A stretch of 64,000 nt of DNA, taken from the NCBI GenBank assembly GCA_014584295.1, contig JACTNC010000034.1:1-64000 (forward strand). The letters are read 5' to 3'. The DNA comes from Verrucomicrobiota bacterium (GTDB taxonomy: Bacteria; Verrucomicrobiota; Verrucomicrobiia; Opitutales; Opitutaceae). This document shows, one piece after another, positions 36,233 to 47,418 of the stretch (the stretch's first letter is position 1; every line of letters begins with the position of its first letter). The notes under the pieces were generated by a model. It did no database searches. It saw nothing but the letters and a program-made list of their open reading frames with translations, and was not told the DNA's origin. Position numbers and translations under genes: made by a program.

Positions 36233-36488
36233 GGAAGGTGACATGTTCACCGCATCTTACCCCGCAAACGTCAAAAACCCTCCCACTATTTCAGAGGCGG
36301 AGACCAGCGCGAGACCCGATTCGACGCATCCTGCTTTCGAAAGCCAGGCCTCTATGTGTCAAACGCGACCCTTGCATCGCGATCGCGGCCTCAAGAAAGA
36401 AGCTTGGAACGCTCCATAAGGACGGCTATGTTGAAATCACCCTGCCCTGAGCAAAGGGCACACCACAAAAGACCCTGTTTCAAACCTC
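36233..36488. promoter_or_regulatory. Divergent region between metal operon and sulfatase, with two palindromes
   Basis: This 256-bp gap has no gene. It contains the perfect 12-bp palindrome GCTTTCGAAAGC (36332-36343), about 100 bp upstream of the metal operon start, and a stem-loop TGCCCT-gagcaa-AGGGCA (36443-36460) 28 bp before the sulfatase start. No metal-sensor regulator gene (CueR, CsoR, CusR) lies nearby. Confidence 0.4.
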
Positions 36489-37988
<1,500 letters not shown>

Positions 37989-37997
37989 TCTCGGCTC

Positions 37998-40157
37998 CTA
38001 AAACGGAGATTGCAGTGTGCGACGCGATTCCGTGTTCGCATCGATCTCAACACGCGACAGTAATGCCGGCTTCATTTTCCGGGCGGCATAGAGTGGCGCC
38101 TGATCATGGTAATGCCTCGAAGCGGGATCGTTGCTGTTACCCAGCGGCAATACGGTCCCGGCAGAGACCTTGCCGCCGAGATAGGAGACAGACTGAAGCC
38201 ACGATGAACCGCTGTCCGCCAGGTATTGCCCATTCCTGATTGTCTTAGCCCCAACCATAAAAAGCGTGCTGAAGGGATCCTTGCCGCGCTCTGATCCGGC
38301 ACCTGGAACGGGTACTTCAAGATCGCCTCGATGGATCACATGGAGCTGGCCCCACGTGATCGGGCCACTGCCCCAACGTTTGCTCAGCAGGTCGAGCCCG
38401 GCGTCAAAAAGGGCGATCAGCCCCTTGGGCGACTGCTTTTCCAATTGACGCAGGGAAAGCCCTTCCTCCTCCGCGGCCTGCAGAAAGCCAGCGAGAAGCG
38501 GCAGGGCCTGATTTTCAATCGTTGCATAGCCATCCCACTCCCTGAGAATCCGCAGTGCTGCCGCACGCCTTTCGGCACCACTGCCTTTGCCCGCCTCCAC
38601 GGAAGAGGCAGCGCCAAGAATACGTTTGACGAGCGGCTCCGCGGTGAGGGTCTTGATGTCAAACGTGATGGACGAAATACTCGTCTCGTCGTGTTTTGCC
38701 TGGGCCTCTATCAGATCAATGGCCCTGTGTGCCCGTGTATCCGTCGCGAGTTTGGTACTCTGACTTCCATAGCTTCTTGGATACTTCCCGGGTTTAAGAT
38801 CACCACCCCGCGTCACGGTAAACGCGTTGTTGTTGCAATTCACAAGGTACCCGCCGGCCGGATTGACGACATGCGGAAGTTTCCTCCATGAAAGCGCCTG
38901 GCCCCACTCTGTCTTCGCCGTAGATCCGTCGACCGGTGCATTCCATGAAAGCGAGTCGTCGCGTTCCCGAGCGGCGCAGAGATAGTAGTAACCGATGTTG
39001 CCCCTGCTGTCGGCCGCGACGCAATTCCACTTGTAACCATGCGCGCGATCAAGCGCGGCCTCAAAATCCTTGAGCGACTTCGCGTTCATGGTGTTCACCC
39101 AGTCAAGCGCTTCGGACTGTGACTCGAAGCCGGCGAGGCGCACGGCAAATGCCTCGTTCGCCTTGCGATCCTCCTGCATGATTGGCCCGTGGTGACTGAA
39201 ACGCACGACACGCTCGATTCGCTGGATTGTTCCGTCCTCGCCGCGCGCCTCAACAGAAAAGGTTTCCCTGCGAAGATCCCTCCACTTGCTCTCATAGAGA
39301 TACTGGTTCGGATTCGCGGGATTGATCTTCAGGCGATAGACATCAGCGATGTCTGCGCCGTTGTTCGTAAATCCCCAGGCAAGATCGGCTGTAAAGCCTA
39401 TCGCAACGCCGGGGCAACCGGCAAAGGAGGCTCCATAGATCCATCGGTCGCCGACTATCAGGTGGGCCTCATGCCATTTTGTCGCTCCATCCCAGGGCAG
39501 ATGTGGATCTGACATCAAACGTGTTGAACCATCCGACGTGCGGTTTGGCCGCAGAGCCCAGATGTTGGAGGCGCCATTGCGGTCGAGGGCCATCGCGAGG
39601 TCGCGCTCGCGCCGCGAAGATGCCTTTCCGGACAGATCATCCTTCGCGACACCCAGCGATTGCTGAAGCTGGCGGAGTTTTGTGACTGCGATGACGTCCA
39701 CACCCGAAAGTTTTCCCAGCCACGAGGGTCGCTTTTCAGGATGCTCCGAAAGATAGGCCTCGATGCCCATTGCATAGGCATCCACAAGCTTTCGTTCGGC
39801 TTCAGTCATGGCCTCATAGTTGCCGCGCGCCACTTCCTGAAGTCGAAAAATGCGCACGGAGAAATCCGCCTCGACCGAGCCGCGTCTGCCTTCGCCGCCA
39901 TGCAGGGCACTCTCTCCCCGTGACGCATGGATTCCCGAAAGCACCACCGGCAGGTTGTCCTCGGCATGGCAATAGCCCTGTCCAAAGAGTGCGTCCGCGA
40001 GGCTTGCCCCATAGATGTGTGGCACGCCGAAGTTGTCACGTATGATTTCCACGGGGGCGGCTCTTGCGACGAGCAGCGATGCCGCAGCTGCAGCAAACGA
40101 TCGAAGAAGGCCAGCGACCTTCGTGATCGATCTCAGGATCTTGATTTCAGGGGTCAT
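37998..40157 (-). CDS. Penicillin-acylase-family (Ntn) amidase
   Basis: This 719-residue precursor should be exported (hydrophobic stretch about 13-33) and self-cleave to alpha and beta chains. The beta-chain start is Ser197 (GASNIWALR), the N-terminal nucleophile. Supporting motifs are DPHL (His219) and NPAGGYLVNCNNNA. The alpha chain is about 35-170, with a spacer near 170-196. The family cleaves amide bonds of penicillins, acyl-homoserine lactones and other N-acyl compounds; the substrate here is unknown. Its ATG overlaps the stop of the upstream acyltransferase gene by 4 bp (ATGA), so the two are translationally coupled. Confidence 0.9.
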   Translation of the reverse strand: MTPEIKILRSITKVAGLLRSFAAAAASLLVARAAPVEIIRDNFGVPHIYGASLADALFGQGYCHAEDNLPVVLSGIHASRGESALHGGEGRRGSVEADFSVRIFRLQEVARGNYEAMTEAERKLVDAYAMGIEAYLSEHPEKRPSWLGKLSGVDVIAVTKLRQLQQSLGVAKDDLSGKASSRRERDLAMALDRNGASNIWALRPNRTSDGSTRLMSDPHLPWDGATKWHEAHLIVGDRWIYGASFAGCPGVAIGFTADLAWGFTNNGADIADVYRLKINPANPNQYLYESKWRDLRRETFSVEARGEDGTIQRIERVVRFSHHGPIMQEDRKANEAFAVRLAGFESQSEALDWVNTMNAKSLKDFEAALDRAHGYKWNCVAADSRGNIGYYYLCAARERDDSLSWNAPVDGSTAKTEWGQALSWRKLPHVVNPAGGYLVNCNNNAFTVTRGGDLKPGKYPRSYGSQSTKLATDTRAHRAIDLIEAQAKHDETSISSITFDIKTLTAEPLVKRILGAASSVEAGKGSGAERRAAALRILREWDGYATIENQALPLLAGFLQAAEEEGLSLRQLEKQSPKGLIALFDAGLDLLSKRWGSGPITWGQLHVIHRGDLEVPVPGAGSERGKDPFSTLFMVGAKTIRNGQYLADSGSSWLQSVSYLGGKVSAGTVLPLGNSNDPASRHYHDQAPLYAARKMKPALLSRVEIDANTESRRTLQSPF

Positions 40158-41362
40158 ATTTTCAAAAAGATCTTTCGTTTGTACATCCACCAGCAGATCA
40201 GCCAAAGCACAAGAAGTGTAAGGGTCCTGAAGAAAATGATGGCGTAGTCGCCTTCGATCGCGAAATCGAGGTGCGACCGCAGCCTTTCCATCACCCATTC
40301 ACGAAAGTAGATGTCCATCAGGTAGGCGGCGATGGAATTCACGCCGACCACCACAAGCGGATATGCCCACCGTTTCCAGGCACGCATTTCCACCAGGTAG
40401 TAGAAGCAGGCGAGCAGGAAGACGACGATTCCACCGCTGTAGAATGCCCACGAAGGCGTCCAGATACGCTTCACCACCGGACATACGGTCACACCCGCAA
40501 TGCACCCGATCACCGTGCAGCCCAGTGCGGTCAGCAGCAGCCAGTGCAGTTTGTTTCGGGGCGTGCTCGGACCCCTGAGCCGGGCACCCGACATCAAGCC
40601 GAGCGTCATCGTGATGAGAGAAGGAACAAAATTGAGGGTGACATACCCACCGGGATTGAAATCGAAGGGCTTCTCCCGGGGGAAAAGGTTCAGAAACCAG
40701 CGATCAAAATCCGCGCCTGCATTGGTTCCCATGTTCCAATGCGCGAAGAAGCCGGGAAGTGTCACTGCGTCCAGCATCTGCGGGCGGACGCCTACTTGTG
40801 CATAATTGAAGTTTTCAGCCGGCAGCGGGTGGAATGCAAACAACGCCCAGTAAGCAATTGCGATCACTGCCACGGCCAGCCACTGGCTTCTTTCGCTGGT
40901 CAGTGAGAGCAGGAAAAGAAACGGATAACCCATTGCAATCTGGGCAAGCACATTGGTGAACATGAACGTGGTCCGCTCCGCGCCCGGCTTCGTAACAATT
41001 ACCAGGCCGATGAGCAGAAGGACAACCGTGCGCCAAACGACGTGCCGAAACTGCCGGCCAAGCTCTTCACCGGCTTCACGTCGCTTTCCATAGCTGAACG
41101 GCATGGCCACCCCCACCATGAACATGAATGCGGGCTGGATCATGTCCCATGCACCACCCCCAAGCCATCTTGCGTGGTCGGTATGGGTGGCGAGGAACTG
41201 CCACGTGTCCGAGTCGGAAAACTTGCGTGCGACCTCCCTGAATCCAAATCCGGCGGAGAGCAGGAAGAGCATGATCGCCCCACGGTAGGCGTCGAGCGAG
41301 AGCAGCCGCCCCGACAGGCGCTCCGGTGCGGCCAACAACGGATTGGTTGGATCAGATGTCAT
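40154..41362 (-). CDS. Multi-pass membrane acyltransferase, HGSNAT/DUF5009-like
   Basis: This 402-residue protein has about ten hydrophobic segments and opens its membrane part with RLLSLDAYRGAIMLFLL, the LDxxRG motif of the heparan-alpha-glucosaminide N-acetyltransferase-like (NagX/DUF5009/DUF1624) group. Later features are WDMIQPAFMFMVGVAMP and NSIAAYLMD near the end. Relatives transfer acyl groups to sugars across the membrane. It lies first in a two-gene unit with the acylase. ATG 41362 is used; a longer frame to 41431 adds an Arg-rich lead with no clear role. Confidence 0.83.
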   Translation of the reverse strand: MTSDPTNPLLAAPERLSGRLLSLDAYRGAIMLFLLSAGFGFREVARKFSDSDTWQFLATHTDHARWLGGGAWDMIQPAFMFMVGVAMPFSYGKRREAGEELGRQFRHVVWRTVVLLLIGLVIVTKPGAERTTFMFTNVLAQIAMGYPFLFLLSLTSERSQWLAVAVIAIAYWALFAFHPLPAENFNYAQVGVRPQMLDAVTLPGFFAHWNMGTNAGADFDRWFLNLFPREKPFDFNPGGYVTLNFVPSLITMTLGLMSGARLRGPSTPRNKLHWLLLTALGCTVIGCIAGVTVCPVVKRIWTPSWAFYSGGIVVFLLACFYYLVEMRAWKRWAYPLVVVGVNSIAAYLMDIYFREWVMERLRSHLDFAIEGDYAIIFFRTLTLLVLWLICWWMYKRKIFLKI

Positions 41363-41659
41363 GCGTCTTCTGCTGCGAGGGAAGCCACCTCGACATGGCG
41401 CAATTCCAGCATGCCTTGCCGCAAATTGCACTTCGGATCAGAAAAAAAATCGATGCCGGGGCACTGAGCATGGGGGTCGATGGAATCAAGACGGTGCGCC
41501 ACAACCGAAAGTTACCCTCGCCACGTGCTGTCCGTACCCCCTGCCAGGATTTAGGGTTGTTGTATTGCAGGCTTCCCAGCTCTTTCACTCTTGCCCGGAT
41601 CAACGGCTGCGCATGCTTCCCGATTCGCATTGGTCCGCCTGCCCTCTGAATTCTCCCTC

Positions 41660-42877
41660 ATGTCAACCTCTCAAGACTTACCCATCGTAAATGAACCCGT
41701 ACCCTCGCTTTCGCGCTGGGATGATGCCGAACTCCTGAGGCTGACCTCCATGGTGCGCCAGAAATCCCTCTTCTACTGGAACGGCCCCCAGAATATCGCC
41801 TTACAGGAGGAGTTTCGGAAGCACTATCCCCTGAGGCATCTGTTCACGACATCCTCTGGAAGCGCGGCGCTCCATGTGGCTGTTGCCTCACTCCGGCTGA
41901 AACCCGGTGATGAAGTCATTGTCTCCCCGCTTACCGACATGGGCTCGCTCATCGGCATCCTTTTCCAGCAGGGCGTGCCCGTCTTCACCGACATCGATCC
42001 CGCAACCTGCAATACGGACCCCGAAAAGGCTCTCGAAGCCATCACACCCAGGACGCGGGCCATCATGGCAGTGCATCTCGCGGGAAATCCTTGCGACATG
42101 TCCTCACTCACTGCCATCGCAAAGGCTCACGGGATCGCTGTCATCGAGGACTGCGCACAATCCTGGGGTGCCCGACACAATGGAGTTCCGGTCGGCCTCC
42201 TGGGCGACATCAGTTGTTACTCCTTCAATGACTTCAAACACCTGTCCTGTGGTGATGGCGGAGTGGTGGGAACCAACCGGGACGACCTCGGAAACGGCCT
42301 CTCAAAATGGGGGGACAAATGCTACGATCGCACGACAGCCACCCGCGATCCGGAGGACCTTGCCGCAAATTATCGCATGGGAGAACCTCTCGCTGCCGTC
42401 GCAGCCGCGCAACTCACGCGCCACGATTCGATCGTCTCCCGCCGGGTGCGAAACGGAACACGCCTCACGGAGCAGATCGGCGACATTTCCGGAATACGGC
42501 CGACCCTCACTCGCGCGGGCGACACCCACAGCTATTGGTTCTATCTGTTTCGACTCGATCGCTCCGCGTTTCGTGTCAGTCGTGAATCATTCGCAGACGC
42601 ACTCAGGCAGCAGGGCGTCGCCGCCAACCCGGGTTATCTTCCCATGCCGGTCTATCGCTACCGCGTCTTTCGGCATCATAATTTCTTTGGAGGCACGTGG
42701 CCCGCGCGGGATCTCGGCGCGACAACAATGGATTACACAAAGGTCTGCTGTCCCGTCGCCGAGGAAATCCTCAGCGACTGCATCACGCTTCCGATCAATG
42801 AGGCCATGACAGACACCTACATTGACAAGGTCGCGCGGGCGATCCGGCACGTCGCCGATACCCTTCGACGTCCCTAG
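41660..42877 (+). CDS. DegT/DnrJ/EryC1/StrS-family PLP aminotransferase
   Basis: This 405-residue protein has the fold-type-I features of sugar aminotransferases: TTSSGSAALHVA (residues 63-74), VIEDCAQSWGA (161-171) and the internal aldimine Lys193 in SFNDFKHLSCGDGG. The C-terminal part (YLPMPVYRYRVF) resembles enzymes that act on nucleotide-linked keto-sugars or on scyllo-inosose. No other deoxysugar gene is adjacent, so the pathway is unknown. ATG 41660 is used; the 23 upstream residues look non-coding. Confidence 0.92.
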   Translation: MSTSQDLPIVNEPVPSLSRWDDAELLRLTSMVRQKSLFYWNGPQNIALQEEFRKHYPLRHLFTTSSGSAALHVAVASLRLKPGDEVIVSPLTDMGSLIGILFQQGVPVFTDIDPATCNTDPEKALEAITPRTRAIMAVHLAGNPCDMSSLTAIAKAHGIAVIEDCAQSWGARHNGVPVGLLGDISCYSFNDFKHLSCGDGGVVGTNRDDLGNGLSKWGDKCYDRTTATRDPEDLAANYRMGEPLAAVAAAQLTRHDSIVSRRVRNGTRLTEQIGDISGIRPTLTRAGDTHSYWFYLFRLDRSAFRVSRESFADALRQQGVAANPGYLPMPVYRYRVFRHHNFFGGTWPARDLGATTMDYTKVCCPVAEEILSDCITLPINEAMTDTYIDKVARAIRHVADTLRRP

Positions 42878-42915
42878 CCCGTCTGGACTCCTTCCTTTCC
42901 ACCGATTGGCCACCG

Positions 42916-42966
42916 CGCCTTGCTCCCCGCGATCGATCAACCAGAATACCGATGTCAGGCAAGGCG
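42916..42966. terminator. Long-loop inverted repeat between convergent genes
   Basis: CGCCTTGC (42916-42923) and GCAAGGCG (42959-42966) pair perfectly over 8 bp with 35 nt between them. It lies in the 91-bp gap between the aminotransferase stop and the channel-gene stop, a natural site for a two-way terminator. The loop is long, so confidence is low. Confidence 0.35.
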
Positions 42967-42968
42967 TT

Positions 42969-44243
42969 TCACTTCCGAGCGTCCATGTGGCTCAGGGCCA
43001 GTTGTACGTCTCGTCCGGACGGTTGCTGATGGATGCGCAGGTCGAACTCTCCGATGATGGCAGTGAGATGGTCAAATATGTCGGCCTGGATTGCCTCGTG
43101 AATAGCCCAGCGGGTGTCGTTCGTGAAAACGTAGATCTCGAGGGGAAGACCGTGTTCGGTCGGCGACAGTTGCCGGACGAGAAAGGTCATCTGCTGATGA
43201 ATCCCCGGATGGGCGCGCAGGTAGGCAATGCAATAGGCGCGAAATGTCCCCAGATTGGTGATGCGCCTGCCGTTGCCCAGGATCGTCAGGTCGCCCCCGC
43301 GTTCTTCATTGGCCCGAGCGATCTCCTCGCGCTTCTCGCGCAGGTATTCCCGGAGCAGATCGATTTTCGCCCAGCGGTCGAGCAAGGCTTCGTCCCCGAA
43401 TCGGACGGATTGCATGTCGATATTGAGCGCCCGCTTGATCCGGCGCCCTCCGGAATCGAACATCCCCCTCCAGTTCTTGAATGAACTCGAAATGAGATCG
43501 TACGAAGGGATCGTTGTGATAGTCTTGTCCCAATTCTGCACCTTCACGGTGGTCAGCGAAATGTCGGTGACAAAACCGTCCGCACCCGCCTTGGGCATTT
43601 CGATCCAGTCTCCGATTCTTACCATATCGTTCACCGAGATCATGATGCCTGCGACAAACCCAAGAATGGCATCCTTGAATACAAGCAGGAGAACCGCGGT
43701 GAGTGCACCTATCCCGGACAGCAGATACACGGGCGATTGACCCAGAATCGTTGAGAGCACGAGTATCAGGGCGATTGCGCTCGCAACCAGTTTGATGGCC
43801 TGGAAAAATCCTTTGATCGGCAGATCGGATGCCTTTTCCTTGCGCTGAATGATGAGCGCAAGTGCGTTCAGGAGCGCAAAAAAGACCGCAAGCCAGATAA
43901 GGGTGAAATAGACGCCCACGGCAATGCTCAGGGCGGAACGTGTTTCCGGCGAGTTCCCAAGAACATCGTCTCCGAATGCGTTGATCGCCATCGCAGGCGC
44001 AAGGTGAGAAAGCCGCGTAAATACTCCGCACTCCAACAAGGCGTCGTCCCAGGTGAAGCGTGTTCGCCGCACAACGATCGATACGCTCCGTAGGATGATC
44101 TGCTTCGCGACGACATTGGCGGCCAGCGCAAGCAGGGCCAGGGCCAGAACTCCGATGACTTCCGTGACATGGTGAGCCGCCTCAAGCGACATCCCATGGG
44201 TGACAAATCGTTCCTGCAATGAACTCAAAACTTCCGTGATCAT
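42969..44243 (-). CDS. MscS-family mechanosensitive channel, YbdG-like
   Basis: This 424-residue inner-membrane protein has about five hydrophobic helices in the first 190 residues, then the pore-lining helix and MscS core (GAGI-type GIGALTAVLLLVFKDAILGF, IGDWIEMPKAGADGFV). The C-terminal part has TNLGTFRAYCIAYLRAHP, MTFLVRQLSPTEHGLPLE and ADIFDHL, which are typical of the YbdG/miniconductance branch. It should release solutes on osmotic downshock. It follows the GH127 operon on the same strand by 128 bp. Confidence 0.93.
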   Translation of the reverse strand: MITEVLSSLQERFVTHGMSLEAAHHVTEVIGVLALALLALAANVVAKQIILRSVSIVVRRTRFTWDDALLECGVFTRLSHLAPAMAINAFGDDVLGNSPETRSALSIAVGVYFTLIWLAVFFALLNALALIIQRKEKASDLPIKGFFQAIKLVASAIALILVLSTILGQSPVYLLSGIGALTAVLLLVFKDAILGFVAGIMISVNDMVRIGDWIEMPKAGADGFVTDISLTTVKVQNWDKTITTIPSYDLISSSFKNWRGMFDSGGRRIKRALNIDMQSVRFGDEALLDRWAKIDLLREYLREKREEIARANEERGGDLTILGNGRRITNLGTFRAYCIAYLRAHPGIHQQMTFLVRQLSPTEHGLPLEIYVFTNDTRWAIHEAIQADIFDHLTAIIGEFDLRIHQQPSGRDVQLALSHMDARK

Positions 44244-44371
44244 TACTCCTATCAGTGTGGCCTCATTGAGATCACGCAACCCTGAGGTCAATCTTGCCCG
44301 CAATTGGTCGCAGAAAAATTCAGGCCTTCCAAGGGGCAGGCCGTCTCACGGGCCCATTCCTTGCGCCTCAC

Positions 44372-46354
44372 TCAATTCCTACCTTCCAGAATCACCGGAA
44401 GCCACACACTCATCGCGGATCGCCCGCGATTGGCCCAGGCGAAATAGGGGACGAGCGTGACATCGAACGTTTTCAACGTGGTATCTCCAAGCGGGCGATA
44501 GAGCGAGTTCCATTCCTTCTCCTCAAGGCTGTATGCCCTGCCCCGCAAACTCACTAGGGATGCCGCCAGGGGCTGAGTAGCACCGGCAAGGCCGGCTACA
44601 GCAGCATAGGATGCATTCTGGGAAAGATAAACGTCATGAACCTTCACTCCCGCGGGAAGGTCGCTCGATTCCAAGCAATACACCACCGGTCCACGCATGA
44701 CTGCCACCTGGTTTCTGGTGTCTTCGACGCGCGGATTTGCCGTCATGAGCCGCACCGGCATGGGAAAGTGAAGTTTCAGCGAGTCACCCTCCCTCCATCG
44801 CCTGCTGATTGACGCATAGCCATCTCTAATCGGCGGATTGATCTCGTGCCCATTCATCGAAATCGAACTTCCCGAGCACCATCCTGGGATGCGCACCTTC
44901 ATTGTCATCTCAGATTCAGGTGCCTTGTGTATCCCGATTGTGATCTCTCCGCTCCATGGATAGTTCGTCACCTGCTCGAATTCAAGGCGCTGTCCGGACG
45001 CCAGCGGAACACTCACCTTGCTGCCGCCGTAGTGATGGATCGACACGCCGTCGTCATCTAGGCTGTAGAAATACGCGGAAAGTTCGGCAATGGTCCGCAG
45101 AAAGTTGGAAGGGCAGCAGATGCTTTTGCGGCCCGGCTGGCCTCGTTCGGTCATCGCATTCAAGCCGCTTCCGCCATCATTCTTGTCAAAACGGCGTATG
45201 ATATTGCGGTAAAACCAGGCTTTACCGTCGAGACTCTCGGCTCCGAGGAAGCCATTGTACATTTCCCGTTCCATGATGTCGGCGAAGCGGGCATTCGGCG
45301 CGCAGGTCTCGTTGTAGCAACCCGCATTCGGCAGGTTGTAGGCCGGACCGGCCGCCTCAACCACCGGCGCAAAGTTCGAAAGCGCCATCGGCTGGGCACT
45401 GACACCTCCATGGATGAACATTTTCCGCTCGGTCATGTCGGTCCAGAGCCTGCTGAGCGCGGCAAACAACTTCGGATCTCCCGTTTCTGCATAAACGTCG
45501 CCTGCTCCGGTGTACAGGTAGGTGAAAAACACGTTGTGCCCGACGACCTCCGACGACTCGCGCACAGGCACGCGATCCTGGATGATGTCTGTCCCGCCGA
45601 TGCCAGGCACCATCGTGAACAGCGTCTGCTTCTTTGGGTTTTCCCCGCGACGATCAACAATGAGCTCACGATAAAGCTCGATCAGTCCCATGATGGCAGA
45701 AGGATTGTGTGCGAAATAGGGTTTTACCGTCACGCCGAGCGTGGCGACGATGAAATCGGCCGTCTTGATGGCCACCCTGAGCAGCCGGTCGTCACCGGTC
45801 ATGCGATGGTGAATCACCGCCGCCGTGAGCAGATGACCCATGTTGTAGAACTCGTGATCGCGCGGGTCGACAAAACGTGGAAGTCCACCTGAGGTCGCAC
45901 GCGTGGCGAGATAGCCATCGCCCTCCTGTGCTGCGGAGATCAGGTCGATTGCCTCGTTGATCCGCTCCAATATCGCAGGATTCCTCGTTTTCCGCCAGAT
46001 GCACGAAGCTGCCTCAACCCACTTGTAGAGCCATTCGTCCTGCCAACTCGTGCCCGCGTATTTGCCCGTTCCCGGTTTTGCGGCGAAACGGAAATTGTCC
46101 AATACATGCCCTGCCTTCGGATCAGCCAGCAAGCGCCAGGATTCGTCCAGGGTGACGGTTGCCGTCTGATTGAAGCGATCTGCCCAGAAGCCATTCGTCC
46201 AGGTGACGGCATCGTACGGCAGTGGTCGCAGCTTCGCGTGCGGACTGTGGCGATGATCGACGATGTATCCATCGGTGGGAACACCCGCGCCAGCGGCAAG
46301 GCCGAGACATGAGGAGAAAATTGTAATGAATGCTAAGGCAGGAATGATTCTCAT
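44372..46354 (-). CDS. Secreted GH127 beta-L-arabinofuranosidase (DUF1680)
   Basis: This 660-residue protein has a signal peptide (about 1-23). The zinc-site residues of GH127 are all present: Glu349 and Cys351 in CYNETCAPN, Cys413 and Cys414 in SICCPSN (the second Cys being the nucleophile in HypBA1). Helical-barrel motifs include DGYLATR and HNVFFTYLYTGAGDV. GH127 enzymes release beta-L-arabinofuranose from arabino-oligosaccharides or plant glycoproteins and pectin. It is the last gene of the four-gene carbohydrate block and starts 53 bp after the esterase stop. ATG 46354 precedes the signal peptide directly. Confidence 0.93.
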   Translation of the reverse strand: MRIIPALAFITIFSSCLGLAAGAGVPTDGYIVDHRHSPHAKLRPLPYDAVTWTNGFWADRFNQTATVTLDESWRLLADPKAGHVLDNFRFAAKPGTGKYAGTSWQDEWLYKWVEAASCIWRKTRNPAILERINEAIDLISAAQEGDGYLATRATSGGLPRFVDPRDHEFYNMGHLLTAAVIHHRMTGDDRLLRVAIKTADFIVATLGVTVKPYFAHNPSAIMGLIELYRELIVDRRGENPKKQTLFTMVPGIGGTDIIQDRVPVRESSEVVGHNVFFTYLYTGAGDVYAETGDPKLFAALSRLWTDMTERKMFIHGGVSAQPMALSNFAPVVEAAGPAYNLPNAGCYNETCAPNARFADIMEREMYNGFLGAESLDGKAWFYRNIIRRFDKNDGGSGLNAMTERGQPGRKSICCPSNFLRTIAELSAYFYSLDDDGVSIHHYGGSKVSVPLASGQRLEFEQVTNYPWSGEITIGIHKAPESEMTMKVRIPGWCSGSSISMNGHEINPPIRDGYASISRRWREGDSLKLHFPMPVRLMTANPRVEDTRNQVAVMRGPVVYCLESSDLPAGVKVHDVYLSQNASYAAVAGLAGATQPLAASLVSLRGRAYSLEEKEWNSLYRPLGDTTLKTFDVTLVPYFAWANRGRSAMSVWLPVILEGRN

Positions 46355-46407
46355 GGCGTGGAATGACCGCAACAGCTGTGGACGGGGATCGTCTGGTTGA
46401 TGCAACG

Positions 46408-47325
46408 TTACCGACCGCCGTTGATCGTCAACACGCCGTCAGGCATTTTCAGCGTAGAGGGTCCCGAAATCCATCCAAGTGATGCCAGGAAACGATCCAC
46501 CTCGATCATCGTGGCGGTGTAGTACCTGCCGTTGTCACGGTTTCGATTGAAGAAGGCGTGCCCCTGTCCCTTGTAGAAGACCGTCTCGCAACGCACCCCT
46601 TCCTTTTCCAGCTTTCTCTGGAATTCCTGGAGGTAGCTCATGGGGACGATGGGATCCTTTTCGCCGCTCAGAATCAGAGTAGGTGGGGAGGAAGGGCTGA
46701 CAAAATTTCCCGGGGCAAGACTCAGGAACTCTTTTCCGCCGTCGCGAAACATGTCGGTATCCCTGCCTTCGATGGGCAGCTTTTCGGGCCAGGCGATGGC
46801 GGGATTGAAGAGAACCAAAGCCGCCACCTTCGTGGGGATGCTGCGGTCATCGGCTGGATCATCACCCCCATCGACCAGTCCGACAAATGCGGCGAGATGC
46901 CCTCCTGCCGAACCACCGCCCGCAGCGATCCGATTTGGATCAATCCCCAGTTCAGCCGCGTGTGATTTCACCCAGCGCATCGCTGATTTCGCGTCCTGGT
47001 TGCACACAATGGGTGCCTTCCTTCGGTCCTTCGACAGAAGCCGGTATTCGGCACTGATCGCCACCATGCCACGAGAGGCCAGATGCGTACACTGGCCGGC
47101 AAACTGACCCGCATTGCCTCCCACGAAGCCTCCGCCATGGAAAAAGACAATGGCTGGCCTGCTGTCCGTCGGCTTCCATCCCGGCGGGGTGGAAACATAG
47201 AGTTTCAATTCCTTTCCGTCCGCGACCTTGTAAGTATAGGGAGTTCCGACCGGCTTTTCCGCGCTTGCGACGCAGGCGGCCAAGATGCCAAGGATGATGA
47301 CAGGAAGAAGTGTGCGCTTGTTCAT
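46408..47325 (-). CDS. Secreted alpha/beta-hydrolase esterase (HGGG type)
   Basis: This 305-residue protein has a signal peptide (about 1-21). The oxyanion-hole motif is His63-Gly-Gly-Gly, the nucleophile Ser139 in GGGSAGG, with Asp in SGEKDPIVP and His in GQGHAFFN. This is the layout of BD-FAE/lipase-like carbohydrate esterases that remove acetyl or feruloyl groups from plant polymers. It is inside a carbohydrate operon, between an unassigned barrel protein and GH127, so deacylation of the same polymer is likely. ATG 47325 starts just before the signal peptide. Confidence 0.9.
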   Translation of the reverse strand: MNKRTLLPVIILGILAACVASAEKPVGTPYTYKVADGKELKLYVSTPPGWKPTDSRPAIVFFHGGGFVGGNAGQFAGQCTHLASRGMVAISAEYRLLSKDRRKAPIVCNQDAKSAMRWVKSHAAELGIDPNRIAAGGGSAGGHLAAFVGLVDGGDDPADDRSIPTKVAALVLFNPAIAWPEKLPIEGRDTDMFRDGGKEFLSLAPGNFVSPSSPPTLILSGEKDPIVPMSYLQEFQRKLEKEGVRCETVFYKGQGHAFFNRNRDNGRYYTATMIEVDRFLASLGWISGPSTLKMPDGVLTINGGR

Positions 47326-47418
47326 GGACGATGATTTCTTGAGCCCCTTGTTGAAGTTTCCTATCGCTGTTATCAGGGCCACGATCTCCGCATCATGGGA
47401 CTTCGCGGCAGCACGACG

